From NCBI GenBank assembly GCA_027296385.1, contig JAPUJD010000149.1, forward strand, positions 1 through 13,806: a stretch of 13,806 nucleotides of DNA, read 5' to 3'. A program made the translations under genes and the position numbers. The notes beneath the pieces are model-generated. The model worked only from the letters and a program-made list of their open reading frames with translations. It did no database searches and was not told the DNA's origin. Shown here one piece after another: positions 1 to 8,251 of this stretch (its first letter is position 1; each line of letters starts with the position of its first letter). This DNA is from Acidobacteriota bacterium (GTDB lineage Bacteria; Acidobacteriota; Thermoanaerobaculia; Multivoradales; JAHEKO01).

Positions 1-499
1 ATGAAGATCATGGCGACCAGGGTCAGGAACAGGATCGAGACGAACGCCGCCACCCCGCGAACGGTGCCGGCGGCGATCCCGCCGGCGAGGTCGATAAGAG
101 GCGAGAAGTCGAAAGTCTCCGGCGACAGCCAGTCGGAGAGCTCGATGCCGCGCTCGCGGGCGAGCTCGAGCCAGACCTGCGCCTTGGCGACAAGGCGCTC
201 CTGATAGGTCGGCACGGAGGCCAGAAAGCCCACCACGGCGCGGTTGATCAAGAGGCCGAACGCAGTCAACACGGCGATCGCCGCCGCCACCGTCGCCGTG
301 AGCGCCAGGCCCGGGCGTACCCCCTTGCGCATCAGTGCGGCCTGCAAGGGATAGCACAGGATGGCGAGAAAAATCGCCAGGAGCATCGGGATGAGCACCG
401 GCTGGGCCGCCCTGAGCCCGGCGACCACGACCACCAGGGCCGCGAGCCGCATCAGGGGCGCCCTGACCTGTGGATAGGTTGCTGTCTCTTGTCCCGGGC

Positions 500-503
<4 letters not shown>
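1..503 (-). CDS. AI-2E family transporter (PerM/YdiK-like), N-terminal part, cut by window edge
   Basis: Reading the minus strand from a TTG at 503 gives an uninterrupted 167-residue N-terminus that runs off the window. It begins MSPGQETATYPQVRAPLMRL and continues with hydrophobic segments (for example PVLIPMLLAIFLAILCY, then LALTATVAAAIAVLTAFGLL). A hydrophilic stretch rich in Glu and Arg follows (PTYQERLVAKAQVWLELARE), then another membrane span (VAAFVSILFLTLVAMIF). This order is typical of the AI-2E/UPF0118 family, polytopic inner-membrane exporters whose substrates vary and are mostly unknown. The TTG overlaps the acs stop codon (TTGA), and a GAGGAGG site lies 7 nt upstream inside the acs 3' end, so translation is probably coupled to acs. 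An ATG at 452 is the alternative start but has no comparable ribosome site. The family call is firm; the substrate is unknown. Confidence 0.82.
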
Positions 504-2446
<1,943 letters not shown>

Positions 2447-2485
2447 CTGCTTTCTCTGCTCTGTGGCGCGCTGTTGCCGAGCGGC

Positions 2486-2494
2486 ATCCTAGCA
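2486..2494 (-). promoter_or_regulatory. Putative extended -10 promoter element of acs
   Basis: TGCTAGGAT on the minus strand (TG-N-TANNNT) would start transcription near 2479, giving a leader of about 33 nt before the acs ATG. No clear -35 hexamer is visible. The same GCTANNNT form occurs before SMUG1, thiI, gap and the dprE1-like gene, which raises confidence. Confidence 0.45.
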
Positions 2495-2506
2495 GCCTGC
2501 GCCCAC

Positions 2507-2521
2507 GGGACCTTCGGTCCC
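2507..2521. promoter_or_regulatory. Palindrome in the -35 region of acs, possible operator
   Basis: GGGACC-TTC-GGTCCC is a perfect 6-bp inverted repeat. It covers the position where the -35 of the acs promoter should lie (about 17 bp upstream of TAGGAT). It could be a regulator site or a small hairpin. No regulator can be named. Confidence 0.25.
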
Positions 2522-2603
2522 AGATCCGTCGCATTTGCGGCGGCTCCGCTGGCCCTGTCCATATTTTCTTGGCAGTCGCAGGCGCTTCAGCCATGGCCGC
2601 CAC

Positions 2604-2685
2604 GTAGCGGCCGCGCTCTGTCCCGTGCGTCGGGCCCCCGGCGGCAGCTCTGAGAAACCGGCGTGCCCTGGGGCGCACGCCGCTA
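2604..2685. repeat. 82-bp imperfect direct repeat, copy A (downstream of SMUG1)
   Basis: This copy runs from GTAGCGG to the CTA that is the complement of the SMUG1 stop codon. It aligns along its whole length, with a few short gaps, to copy B at 3415-3496, which is also 82 bp. Shared blocks include GTAGCGG, CGTCGGG, GGCAGC, GAGAAA, GCGTGCC and a final CGCTA. It ends in a hairpin, CGGCGTGC (2659-2666) with GCACGCCG (2675-2682), immediately after the SMUG1 stop in the direction of transcription. The hairpin may double as terminator or 3'-end structure. It contains no ORF of its own. Confidence 0.6.
2659..2682 (-). terminator. Hairpin just after SMUG1 stop, possible terminator
   Basis: An 8-bp perfect stem (CGGCGTGC/GCACGCCG) with an 8-nt loop begins one base after the SMUG1 stop codon. 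No T-run follows on the minus strand, so it is not a classic intrinsic terminator. It is also the terminal hairpin of repeat copy A. A second weaker palindrome, GGCCGC/GCGGCC, lies at 2595-2612. Confidence 0.3.
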
Positions 2686-3402
2686 CAGCAGGTGATCTAT
2701 CCCGAGCGCCGCCAGATCGCGCTCGGCCTGCGCGGCCCAGCCCCGATTGGCCGCCGGGCTCGCCGGGCTCGGGTGAAGGATGCGGCCGATCTCGACCTCC
2801 GTGTCAGCTAGCGCCCGACGCGCCTGTTTCTCCGCGAACTGGCCGATGCCGACCACCCACTCGAGATCGAGGACCTCGACAGCTTGCCGCAGCGCTCGAT
2901 CGCACCGTTTTTCCAACGCCTGGCGCTCCGCCGCCGGCAGCTTGTCGGGCGTGCGGTTGCGGCCGCTCGCCTCGAGGAAGGCGAGCGGACAGTAGTTGAG
3001 CACGAAGCAACGCTCGAAGAAGCGCTCCGGCGTGCGGCAGCGGTCACGCAACCAGCCCCACAGCCGACGGCCGCTGATCTCGCTGCGAGCACAGTCGAAG
3101 CCGAGGATCGGCCGCTTGGAATGCTCGTTCGCCGGCCGCTCGACCGGCCCGGTGACCCGCAACCAATCGCGTACCACCGAGATCTCACCGAAAGGCACCC
3201 CGGTCTGCGACATGCCCCACGGCCCCGGGTTCATGCCCAGGAAGGCGAGTTGCTTCGGCCCGCGGCCCCACAGCTCGAGGTAGCGGCGGTGGGGCTCCCA
3301 GGCATAGTCGAGCGGGTTGTAGACATGAGTGACGGGAGGCCCGAAGACGAGCTCGTCCACGGCCCGCGCAAGCTCTCTGTCGATCTCGATCAGTCCGTTC
3401 AC
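2683..3402 (-). CDS. SMUG1-type single-strand-selective uracil-DNA glycosylase (family 3)
   Basis: The enzyme removes uracil (and related oxidised pyrimidines in the family) from DNA as the first step of base excision repair. Using GTG at 3402 gives 239 residues. Motif 1 is GMNPG at 56-60 followed by PWGMSQTGVPFG, nearly identical to the SMUG1 signature. A central NYCPL lies at 136-140. Motif 2 is HPSPASPAANRGW starting at His210. The Asn58-to-His210 spacing (152) is close to that between the human SMUG1 catalytic residues Asn85 and His239. The open frame continues upstream to an ATG at 3492, but that N-terminal extension is encoded by an intergenic repeat and would include the promoter, so the GTG is preferred. 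GTG 3408 is an alternative. There is no Shine-Dalgarno site. The gene is divergent from thiI. Confidence 0.9.
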   Translation of the reverse strand: MNGLIEIDRELARAVDELVFGPPVTHVYNPLDYAWEPHRRYLELWGRGPKQLAFLGMNPGPWGMSQTGVPFGEISVVRDWLRVTGPVERPANEHSKRPILGFDCARSEISGRRLWGWLRDRCRTPERFFERCFVLNYCPLAFLEASGRNRTPDKLPAAERQALEKRCDRALRQAVEVLDLEWVVGIGQFAEKQARRALADTEVEIGRILHPSPASPAANRGWAAQAERDLAALGIDHLL

Positions 3403-3411
3403 GATCACAAG

Positions 3412-3419
3412 AGTGTAGC
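3412..3419 (-). promoter_or_regulatory. Putative -10 element of SMUG1 gene (leaderless)
   Basis: GCTACACT on the minus strand ends 9 nt before the GTG at 3402, the spacing expected if transcription starts at or next to the start codon. No Shine-Dalgarno sequence is present, in agreement. The element overlaps the beginning of repeat copy B. Confidence 0.45.
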
Positions 3420-3496
3420 GGGCGGGCTCCGTCGCGCGTCGGGCTGCCGGAGGCAGCCGAGAAAACACAGCGTGCCATAGCGTGCGAAGCACGCTA
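3415..3496. repeat. 82-bp imperfect direct repeat, copy B (between SMUG1 and thiI)
   Basis: This is the second copy of the element at 2604-2685, in the same orientation. It lies in the divergent promoter region between SMUG1 and thiI. Its terminal hairpin is TAGCGTGC (3478-3485), loop GAA, GCACGCTA (3489-3496), an 8-bp perfect stem. The outer two pairs are T-A and A-T here but C-G and G-C in copy A, so the pairing is kept while the bases differ. AGCGTGC is additionally duplicated at 3469-3475. Confidence 0.6.
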
Positions 3497-3511
3497 GCCA
3501 GTCAATAGCGA

Positions 3512-3519
3512 GCTAGAAT
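3512..3519 (+). promoter_or_regulatory. Putative -10 element of thiI
   Basis: GCTAGAAT is close to the TATAAT consensus. Transcription would begin near 3526 and give a leader of about 30 nt. The leader has no Shine-Dalgarno site and carries the motif shared with gap. Confidence 0.5.
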
Positions 3520-3530
3520 CGGGCTCGAGA

Positions 3531-3560
3531 CCCCTCCGGTCGTACCGCTAAGACCATGCC
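3531..3560 (+). promoter_or_regulatory. Start-codon leader motif shared by thiI and gap (thiI copy)
   Basis: Ahead of the thiI ATG the blocks CCCCTC, TCGTACC and AAGACCATGCC occur in order. The same three blocks, in the same order and nearly the same spacing (a 3-base mismatch block and a 2-base gap), precede the gap ATG at 5243-5270. About 25 bases match. Neither copy contains a Shine-Dalgarno sequence. Function unknown. Confidence 0.45.
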
Positions 3561-5088
3561 TGACACCAATCTCTTCCTGCTGCGCTTCTCGGGCGAGATC
3601 GGCATCAAGGCGCGGCGCACCCGTCACCGGTTCACCCGCCAGATCGCCGACAGTATCGAGGACGCGCTCGCCAGCGCCGGTGTGAGCTTCGAGCTCGAGC
3701 GTCAGTGGAGCCGGTTGTTCGTCGCCACCGAAGACCCGGAGGCCGGCGCGGTGCTGCGCCGCGTCTTCGGACTGCAGTCGCTGTCGCCGGCCATCGTGCG
3801 CCCCTGGGTCGACCTCGACGACATCGTCGCCCACGGCCTCGAGTTTTTCGCTTCGGCGGTCGCCGGTCGGCGCTTCGCGGTGCGCGCCCGCCGCACGTCG
3901 GGGCATCCCCAGCCGCCATTCGACTCGCCCGCGATCGAGCGGGCGCTCGGCGCCGCGCTCTTGTCTTCGGCCGCCAGCGTCGATCTCGACGACCCCGAGG
4001 TGACCGCCGGGGTGGAGGTTCATGCCGACCGGGTCTATTTCTTCACCGACAAGATCGCCGGTGCCGGCGGCCTGCCGATGGGTATCGAGGGCCGCGCGCT
4101 CGCTCTGGTGTCGGGTGGTTTCGACTCGGCCGTCGCGGCGTGGGAGATCTGGAAGCGTGGCGTCGGCCTCGACTTCGTCTTCTTCAATCTCGGTGGCAGG
4201 GTGCACGAGCAAGGCGTGGTGCGAGTCGTCGAGCGACTGGCCCGCGACTGGGCCTACGGCGACTGGCCGCGGCTCTACAGCGTCGACTTGCGGCCCCAGG
4301 TCGAGACCCTGCAGGAGAAGGTCAAACCGCGCTACTGGCAACTAGCGCTCAAGGCCCTCATGTACCAGGCGGCCGATCTCCTGGCGGCCGAGCTCGAGCT
4401 GCCAGCTCTCGTCACCGGCGAGGTCATCGGCCAGGTCTCGTCGCAGACCCTGCCCAACCTGCTGGCCCTCGACTCCACCGCCGGCCGGCCGGTGCTGCGG
4501 CCGCTCTTGACCTGGAACAAGGAACAGATCGTCGCCGCCGCCCGCACCATCGGCACCTACGAGCTCTCGGCCGTCGTGCCCGAGTTTTGCGCCCTGGCCG
4601 CGCGTCACGCGATGACCAAGGCCAAGGCCGACGCCTTCGCGCGCAGCGTCGCCACCCTCGACCCCGCAGCGACCGCGCGGGCGGTGGCTGGGCGCACCGT
4701 TCGCGAGCCCCGGCTGCCGCAAGTGTTGCCGCAGACGCCGGGCGGTATCACGGCCGACGAGATGCCGACCGGCGCCACCATCGTCGACCTGCGCAGCGCG
4801 ACCGACTACCACGCCTGGCACTGGCCCGGAGCCCTCAACCTCGAGTACTTTCACGCCCTCAAGGTCTACCGCTCGGTCGAGCCGCGGTCGGTCTACGTGC
4901 TCTATTGCGAGGTCGGGCTCAAGAGCGCTCACCTGGCCGAGCTCATGCGTGCCGAGGGCTTCGACGTGCGCCACGTGCCGGCCGGCCTGCCGGCCCTGCG
5001 GCGGGCGGCAAAGGCTCGGCTGCCCCGCGCGCGGCCTGTGGCACGAGCCCGCAAGGCCGCGCGTTCGTCTGCTCGGCCGTCGGGCTGA
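3556..5088 (+). CDS. thiI: tRNA 4-thiouridine synthetase / sulfurtransferase ThiI with rhodanese domain
   Basis: ThiI makes 4-thiouridine at tRNA position 8 and, in many bacteria, passes sulfur to ThiS for the thiamine thiazole. The 510 residues are arranged as an N-terminal ferredoxin-like plus THUMP region (about 1-170), a PP-loop ATP pyrophosphatase (SGGFDS at 186-191, ALVTGEVIGQVSSQT at 284-298) and a C-terminal rhodanese domain (about 398-480). Cys345 in VPEFCALA and Cys451 in LYCEVGLKSAHL match the disulfide-forming Cys344 and Cys456 of E. coli ThiI, so this is the long, rhodanese-containing form. The protein carries a 30-residue Arg/Lys/Ala-rich tail (481-510), longer than the E. coli protein. 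No thiamine gene is adjacent, so the main role here is probably tRNA modification (inference). It is transcribed divergently from the SMUG1 gene. Confidence 0.93.
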   Translation: MPDTNLFLLRFSGEIGIKARRTRHRFTRQIADSIEDALASAGVSFELERQWSRLFVATEDPEAGAVLRRVFGLQSLSPAIVRPWVDLDDIVAHGLEFFASAVAGRRFAVRARRTSGHPQPPFDSPAIERALGAALLSSAASVDLDDPEVTAGVEVHADRVYFFTDKIAGAGGLPMGIEGRALALVSGGFDSAVAAWEIWKRGVGLDFVFFNLGGRVHEQGVVRVVERLARDWAYGDWPRLYSVDLRPQVETLQEKVKPRYWQLALKALMYQAADLLAAELELPALVTGEVIGQVSSQTLPNLLALDSTAGRPVLRPLLTWNKEQIVAAARTIGTYELSAVVPEFCALAARHAMTKAKADAFARSVATLDPAATARAVAGRTVREPRLPQVLPQTPGGITADEMPTGATIVDLRSATDYHAWHWPGALNLEYFHALKVYRSVEPRSVYVLYCEVGLKSAHLAELMRAEGFDVRHVPAGLPALRRAAKARLPRARPVARARKAARSSARPSG

Positions 5089-5090
5089 AC

Positions 5091-5099
5091 TGCTAAGCT
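5091..5099 (+). promoter_or_regulatory. Putative extended -10 promoter of the gap-pgk-tpiA operon
   Basis: TGCTAAGCT (TG-N-TANNNT) lies 2 nt after the thiI stop codon. Transcription would start near 5106, leaving a leader of about 160 nt before gap. That start falls just ahead of the first strand of the leader stem at 5111. No convincing -35 is visible. Confidence 0.42.
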
Positions 5100-5110
5100 G
5101 CTGAGTGTCC

Positions 5111-5236
5111 CGTGCGGCAAGTTCGCTACTCGCCAGTCCTTCGTCGTCGCGCCTTGCCAGGAGCGCTAAACCCTCGGCGCTCTGGGCAACGCACTTGCCG
5201 GACGAAACACTAACCCTGACGGCGACCGTCGCCGTC
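5111..5236 (+). ncRNA. Structured 5' leader of gap operon, possible cis-regulatory RNA
   Basis: The transcript can form a closing stem of CGTGCGGCAAGT (5111-5122) with ACTTGCCGGACG (5193-5204), 11 of 12 pairs. Inside it is a long bulged hairpin, 5154-5166 with 5177-5189 (TTGCC-AG-g-AGCGC against GCGCT-CTGG-g-CAA). A third hairpin follows, GACGGCGA-CCG-TCGCCGTC (5218-5236). An alternative fold pairs GGCAAG (5116-5121) with CTTGCC (5153-5158) and GGCAA (5185-5189) with TTGCC (5195-5199). It cannot coexist with the first fold. No known riboswitch class is recognised. The structures are seen in the sequence; regulation is inference. Confidence 0.35.
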
Positions 5237-5242
5237 ATCCGC

Positions 5243-5270
5243 CCCCTCTCCTCGTACCCAAGACCATGCC
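5243..5270 (+). promoter_or_regulatory. Start-codon leader motif shared by thiI and gap (gap copy)
   Basis: CCCCTC, TCGTACC and AAGACCATGCC precede and include the gap start, matching 3531-3560 before thiI. There is no Shine-Dalgarno site. The match supports ATG 5266 as the true gap start. Confidence 0.45.
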
Positions 5271-6279
5271 CGTCTCTTTTGCCATCAATGGCTTAGGCCG
5301 TATCGGCAGAGCGCTGCTGCGCATCGCCGAGACCCGCCCGACGCTCGAGCTGGTGGCGGTCAACGACCTCGGCTCGGTCGCTCAACTGGCGCATCTCGTG
5401 GCGCACGACTCGCTGCACGGGCCGTTCGCCGGCGACGTCGCGGTCGAGGGCAACGCCATGCGGATCAACGGGCGGCGGGTGACGGCCTTTTGCCTCGCCC
5501 AACCAGCCGACGTTCCCTGGCAGGAGAGCCGGGCGACGGTGGTGGTCGACGCCACCGGCCTGTGCAAGACCCGCGAGCTCGCCGGCGAGCATCTGCGGCC
5601 CGGGATCGAGCGCGTCATCGTGTCGGCCAACGCCGACGTCGACGTCACGATCTGCATCGGCGTCAACGACGGCGCCTACGATCCTGCGCGCCACCGCTTG
5701 CTCAGCGCCGCTTCCTGCACCACCAACTGCCTCGCACCTCTGGCCTATCTCCTGCACCGCGAGTACGGCATCGCGCGCGGCATGCTCAACACCGTGCACA
5801 GCTACAACAACGATCAGCGCCTACTCGACTACCCGCACCCCGACATGCGGCGCGCCCGGGCCGCCGGCTTGAACATGATCCCCACCACGACTAGCGCAAT
5901 CCAAGCCCTCGGTCGCGTTCTGCCCGAGTTGGCCGGTCGCCTGGCCGGACTGGCGATTCGGGTGCCAACGCCCAACGTCTCGCTGGTCGACCTGGTCGTG
6001 GAGCTCGAGCGCAGCGCCGACGCGGCGGCGGTGAACGACCTCTTCCGCCGTGCCGCCGCAGACGAGCTCGCCGGGATCCTGGCCGTCGAGGAGGAGGAGC
6101 TGGTCTCCAGCGACTTCCTGCGCCGGCCGCACTCGGCCATCATCGATCTCGCGCTCACCCAGTCGCTCGGCGACCACCTGGTGCGCGTCGTCGCCGGGTA
6201 CGACAACGAATGGGGCCACGCCTGCCGGCTGGCGGACATGCTCGAGCTGGTCGGCACCGGCGCTGAGAGCGCGTCATGA
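5266..6279 (+). CDS. gap: Glyceraldehyde-3-phosphate dehydrogenase, type I
   Basis: The 337-residue enzyme oxidises and phosphorylates glyceraldehyde 3-phosphate to 1,3-bisphosphoglycerate, or runs in reverse in gluconeogenesis. The nucleotide fold starts INGLGRIGR (7-15). Asp34 in AVNDLG and Pro190 in LLDYPHPD suggest NAD rather than NADP. Catalytic Cys151 lies in SAASCTTNCLAP, His178 in NTVHSYNNDQ and Arg232 in IRVPTPN. The signature YDNEWG is near the C-terminus. The inorganic-phosphate loop is unusual: PTTTSAIQA at 206-214 where the family has PTSTGAAKA, so Gly becomes Ser and Lys becomes Gln. SAP becomes SAN at 120-122. The stop overlaps the pgk ATG by 4 bp. Context with pgk and tpiA argues for the glycolytic role; an erythrose-4-phosphate dehydrogenase role is less likely. 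Confidence 0.94.
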   Translation: MPVSFAINGLGRIGRALLRIAETRPTLELVAVNDLGSVAQLAHLVAHDSLHGPFAGDVAVEGNAMRINGRRVTAFCLAQPADVPWQESRATVVVDATGLCKTRELAGEHLRPGIERVIVSANADVDVTICIGVNDGAYDPARHRLLSAASCTTNCLAPLAYLLHREYGIARGMLNTVHSYNNDQRLLDYPHPDMRRARAAGLNMIPTTTSAIQALGRVLPELAGRLAGLAIRVPTPNVSLVDLVVELERSADAAAVNDLFRRAAADELAGILAVEEEELVSSDFLRRPHSAIIDLALTQSLGDHLVRVVAGYDNEWGHACRLADMLELVGTGAESAS

Positions 6280-7475
6280 AACATTTGCTGACCCTCGACG
6301 ACTTGCCGGCGGCCGAGCTCGTCGGCCGGCGGGTCTTCGTCCGGGTCGATTTCAATGTGCCGATCGCCGCGGGCAAGGTTGCCGACGCGACGCGGCTCGA
6401 GAAGGCCCTGCCGACGCTCCATGAGCTCCAGTCGAAGAGCGCCCGCGTCATCCTGGCCGCCCATCGCGGTCGCCCCAAGGGCGAGCCCGACCCGGCGCTC
6501 AGCTTGCGACCGGTGGCCGAAACCCTGTCCGCGCTGCTTGCTGCGCCCGTCGCCTGGGCCGACGATTGCATCGGCCCGGCCGCGCAGCAGGTCTGCGACA
6601 ATCTCGCCGACGGCGAAGTCTGCCTGCTGGAGAATCTCCGCTTCCACGCCGGAGAGAAGGCCAACGACGGCGACTTCGGCGCCGCGCTGGCCGCGCTGGC
6701 CGAGATCTTCGTCAACGACGCCTTCGGTACGGCGCATCGCGCTCATGCGTCCATCGTCGGCGTCGCCGAGCGCCTGCCGCAGCGCGCCGCCGGACGTCTC
6801 CTGGCGCGCGAGGTCGAGGTTCTCGGTGCGCTCCTGGGCGAGCCGCGGCGACCGTTCGTCGCCGTCATCGGCGGCGCCAAGATCGCCGGCAAGGCCGACA
6901 CGCTGATCCATCTTCTGCCCCGCCTCGACACTCTCGTGCTCGGCGGCGCCATGGCCAATACCTTCCTTGCCGCTCAGGGCCACGACATGGCGGCCTCGCT
7001 GGTCGAGGAGGACCGCGTCGGGATGGCCCGCAACATCCTGGCGCAAGCCGAAGCGCGGGACACCGTGGTCCTTCTACCGCGCGAGCTCGTCGTCACCGAC
7101 GATCCCGAGGAGCCGGGCCGGATCGAGACCGTCGCGGTGGAAAAGGTGCCGCCCGGCATGATGGCGGTCGACGTGGGCGCCGCCTTCAGCCAGCGTCTGG
7201 CGGCGGTGCTGCGCGACGCCGGCACCGTGTTCTGGAACGGCCCGCTGGGCGTCTTCGAGCGCGAGCCTTTCGCCGCCGGCACTGTTGCCGCCGCCCGCGC
7301 CCTGGCCGACAGCCCGGCCTACACCATCGTCGGCGGCGGTGAGACGGTAGCGGCCGTCAGACTCGCCGGGGTGGCCAACCGGTTCGGCCACGTCTCGACC
7401 GGCGGTGGCGCCGCGCTCGAGCTGCTGGCCGGCAAGACTCTGCCCGGCGTCGCCGCCCTGGAGGTGAATCGATGA
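6276..7475 (+). CDS. pgk: Phosphoglycerate kinase
   Basis: It transfers phosphate between 1,3-bisphosphoglycerate and ADP in the cytoplasm, using the product of gap. The 399 residues are normal for monomeric bacterial Pgk. Motifs: VRVDFNVP at 23-30; HRGRPKG at 63-69 (most family members have HLGRPKG); LLENLRFH at 117-124; FVNDAFGTAHRAHAS at 145-159; GGAKIAGK at 199-206; WNGPLGVFE at 320-328; GGGETVAA at 353-360; and STGGGA at 374-379. It shares ATGA with the end of gap and ATGA with the start of tpiA, so the three are translationally coupled. There is no strong Shine-Dalgarno before its ATG; translation probably depends on reinitiation after gap. Confidence 0.97.
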   Translation: MKHLLTLDDLPAAELVGRRVFVRVDFNVPIAAGKVADATRLEKALPTLHELQSKSARVILAAHRGRPKGEPDPALSLRPVAETLSALLAAPVAWADDCIGPAAQQVCDNLADGEVCLLENLRFHAGEKANDGDFGAALAALAEIFVNDAFGTAHRAHASIVGVAERLPQRAAGRLLAREVEVLGALLGEPRRPFVAVIGGAKIAGKADTLIHLLPRLDTLVLGGAMANTFLAAQGHDMAASLVEEDRVGMARNILAQAEARDTVVLLPRELVVTDDPEEPGRIETVAVEKVPPGMMAVDVGAAFSQRLAAVLRDAGTVFWNGPLGVFEREPFAAGTVAAARALADSPAYTIVGGGETVAAVRLAGVANRFGHVSTGGGAALELLAGKTLPGVAALEVNR

Positions 7476-8224
7476 GCCCCATCCGACGCCCACTGGTGGG
7501 CGGCAACTGGAAAATGAACCTACTCAGCGCCGAGGCTCGAGATTACGTCGCCCGCCTGGGCCAACTCTCGGTGGGCCAGGCCGAGGTCGTGCTCTTCCCC
7601 TCGTTCCCGCTCTTGACGACCCTGGCGCGCGGCTTGGCGGGCAGCCCGGTCGCGCTCGGTGGGCAGGATCTCCACCCCGGCGCCAAGGGCGCCCACACCG
7701 GCGACGTCTCGGGTCCGCAACTGGTCGACGCCGGTTGCCAGTGGGTGTTGTGCGGCCACAGCGAGCGACGCCAGGATCACCACGAATCCGACGCGCTGGT
7801 CGCCGCCAAGGTCGCAGCGGCCATCGAGCACGGCTTGACGCCATTGATCTGCGTCGGCGAGACCCAAGAGGAGCGGCAGGCAGAGGAGACCTTCGCCATT
7901 CTCGAGCGTCAACTGCGCGCGGCACTACCCTCTGCGCGCGATCGTTTCGAGCTCGCCTACGAGCCGGTTTGGGCCATCGGGACGGGCGCCACAGCAACCC
8001 CCGAGATCGCCCAGGAGGCCCACGCATTCCTGCGCCGCACCCTCGCCGAGGTGATGGGAGAGGCCATCGCCGCACGCTGCCGCATTCTCTACGGAGGCTC
8101 CGCCAACCCCGACAATGCGGCCGATCTCATCGCTCAACCGGACCTCGACGGCTTCCTCGTCGGCGGCGCCAGCCTTGACCCAGACAAATTCCTGACTATC
8201 ATCCGTGCCTGCGGTTGGTCATAG
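7472..8224 (+). CDS. tpiA: Triosephosphate isomerase
   Basis: It interconverts dihydroxyacetone phosphate and glyceraldehyde 3-phosphate. The 250 residues form one TIM barrel. Catalytic residues are all present: Asn12 and Lys14 in GGNWKMN, His96 in LCGHSERR and Glu164 in AYEPVWAIGTG. The phosphate-binding YGGSANP and the C-terminal GFLVGGASLDP are intact. A GGAGGT ribosome site at 7460-7465, in the end of pgk, is 6 nt before the ATG. The gene overlaps pgk by 4 bp and is followed after 27 bp by secG. Confidence 0.97.
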   Translation: MSPIRRPLVGGNWKMNLLSAEARDYVARLGQLSVGQAEVVLFPSFPLLTTLARGLAGSPVALGGQDLHPGAKGAHTGDVSGPQLVDAGCQWVLCGHSERRQDHHESDALVAAKVAAAIEHGLTPLICVGETQEERQAEETFAILERQLRAALPSARDRFELAYEPVWAIGTGATATPEIAQEAHAFLRRTLAEVMGEAIAARCRILYGGSANPDNAADLIAQPDLDGFLVGGASLDPDKFLTIIRACGWS

Positions 8225-8237
8225 CGTACTAACCGCT

Positions 8238-8245
8238 GAGGAGGA
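8238..8245 (+). promoter_or_regulatory. Strong Shine-Dalgarno site for secG TTG start
   Basis: GAGGAGGA ends 6 nt before the TTG at 8252. It fixes this non-AUG start and makes the hydrophobic N-terminus LVFLSTIHVIV begin at the family-typical place. The TTG at 8247 is too close and out of frame. Confidence 0.65.
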
Positions 8246-8251
8246 CTTGCC

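Noticed and set aside
2447..2603. Possible small gene between acs and SMUG1
   Set aside because: Open frames here lack a start signal and protein-like composition. The region is explained by the acs promoter, a palindrome and the nearby repeat.
3526..3555. Possible thiamine pyrophosphate riboswitch before thiI
   Set aside because: The leader is only about 30 nt and lacks the conserved TPP-riboswitch core.
3705..5096. 463-codon open frame overlapping thiI in another frame
   Set aside because: It is Arg/Ala/Gly/Pro-rich with no motif and no start signal, as expected from high third-position GC over a real gene.
5829..7046. 405-codon open frame antisense to gap and pgk
   Set aside because: Low-complexity composition, and it spans two conserved genes on the other strand. 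It is a GC shadow.
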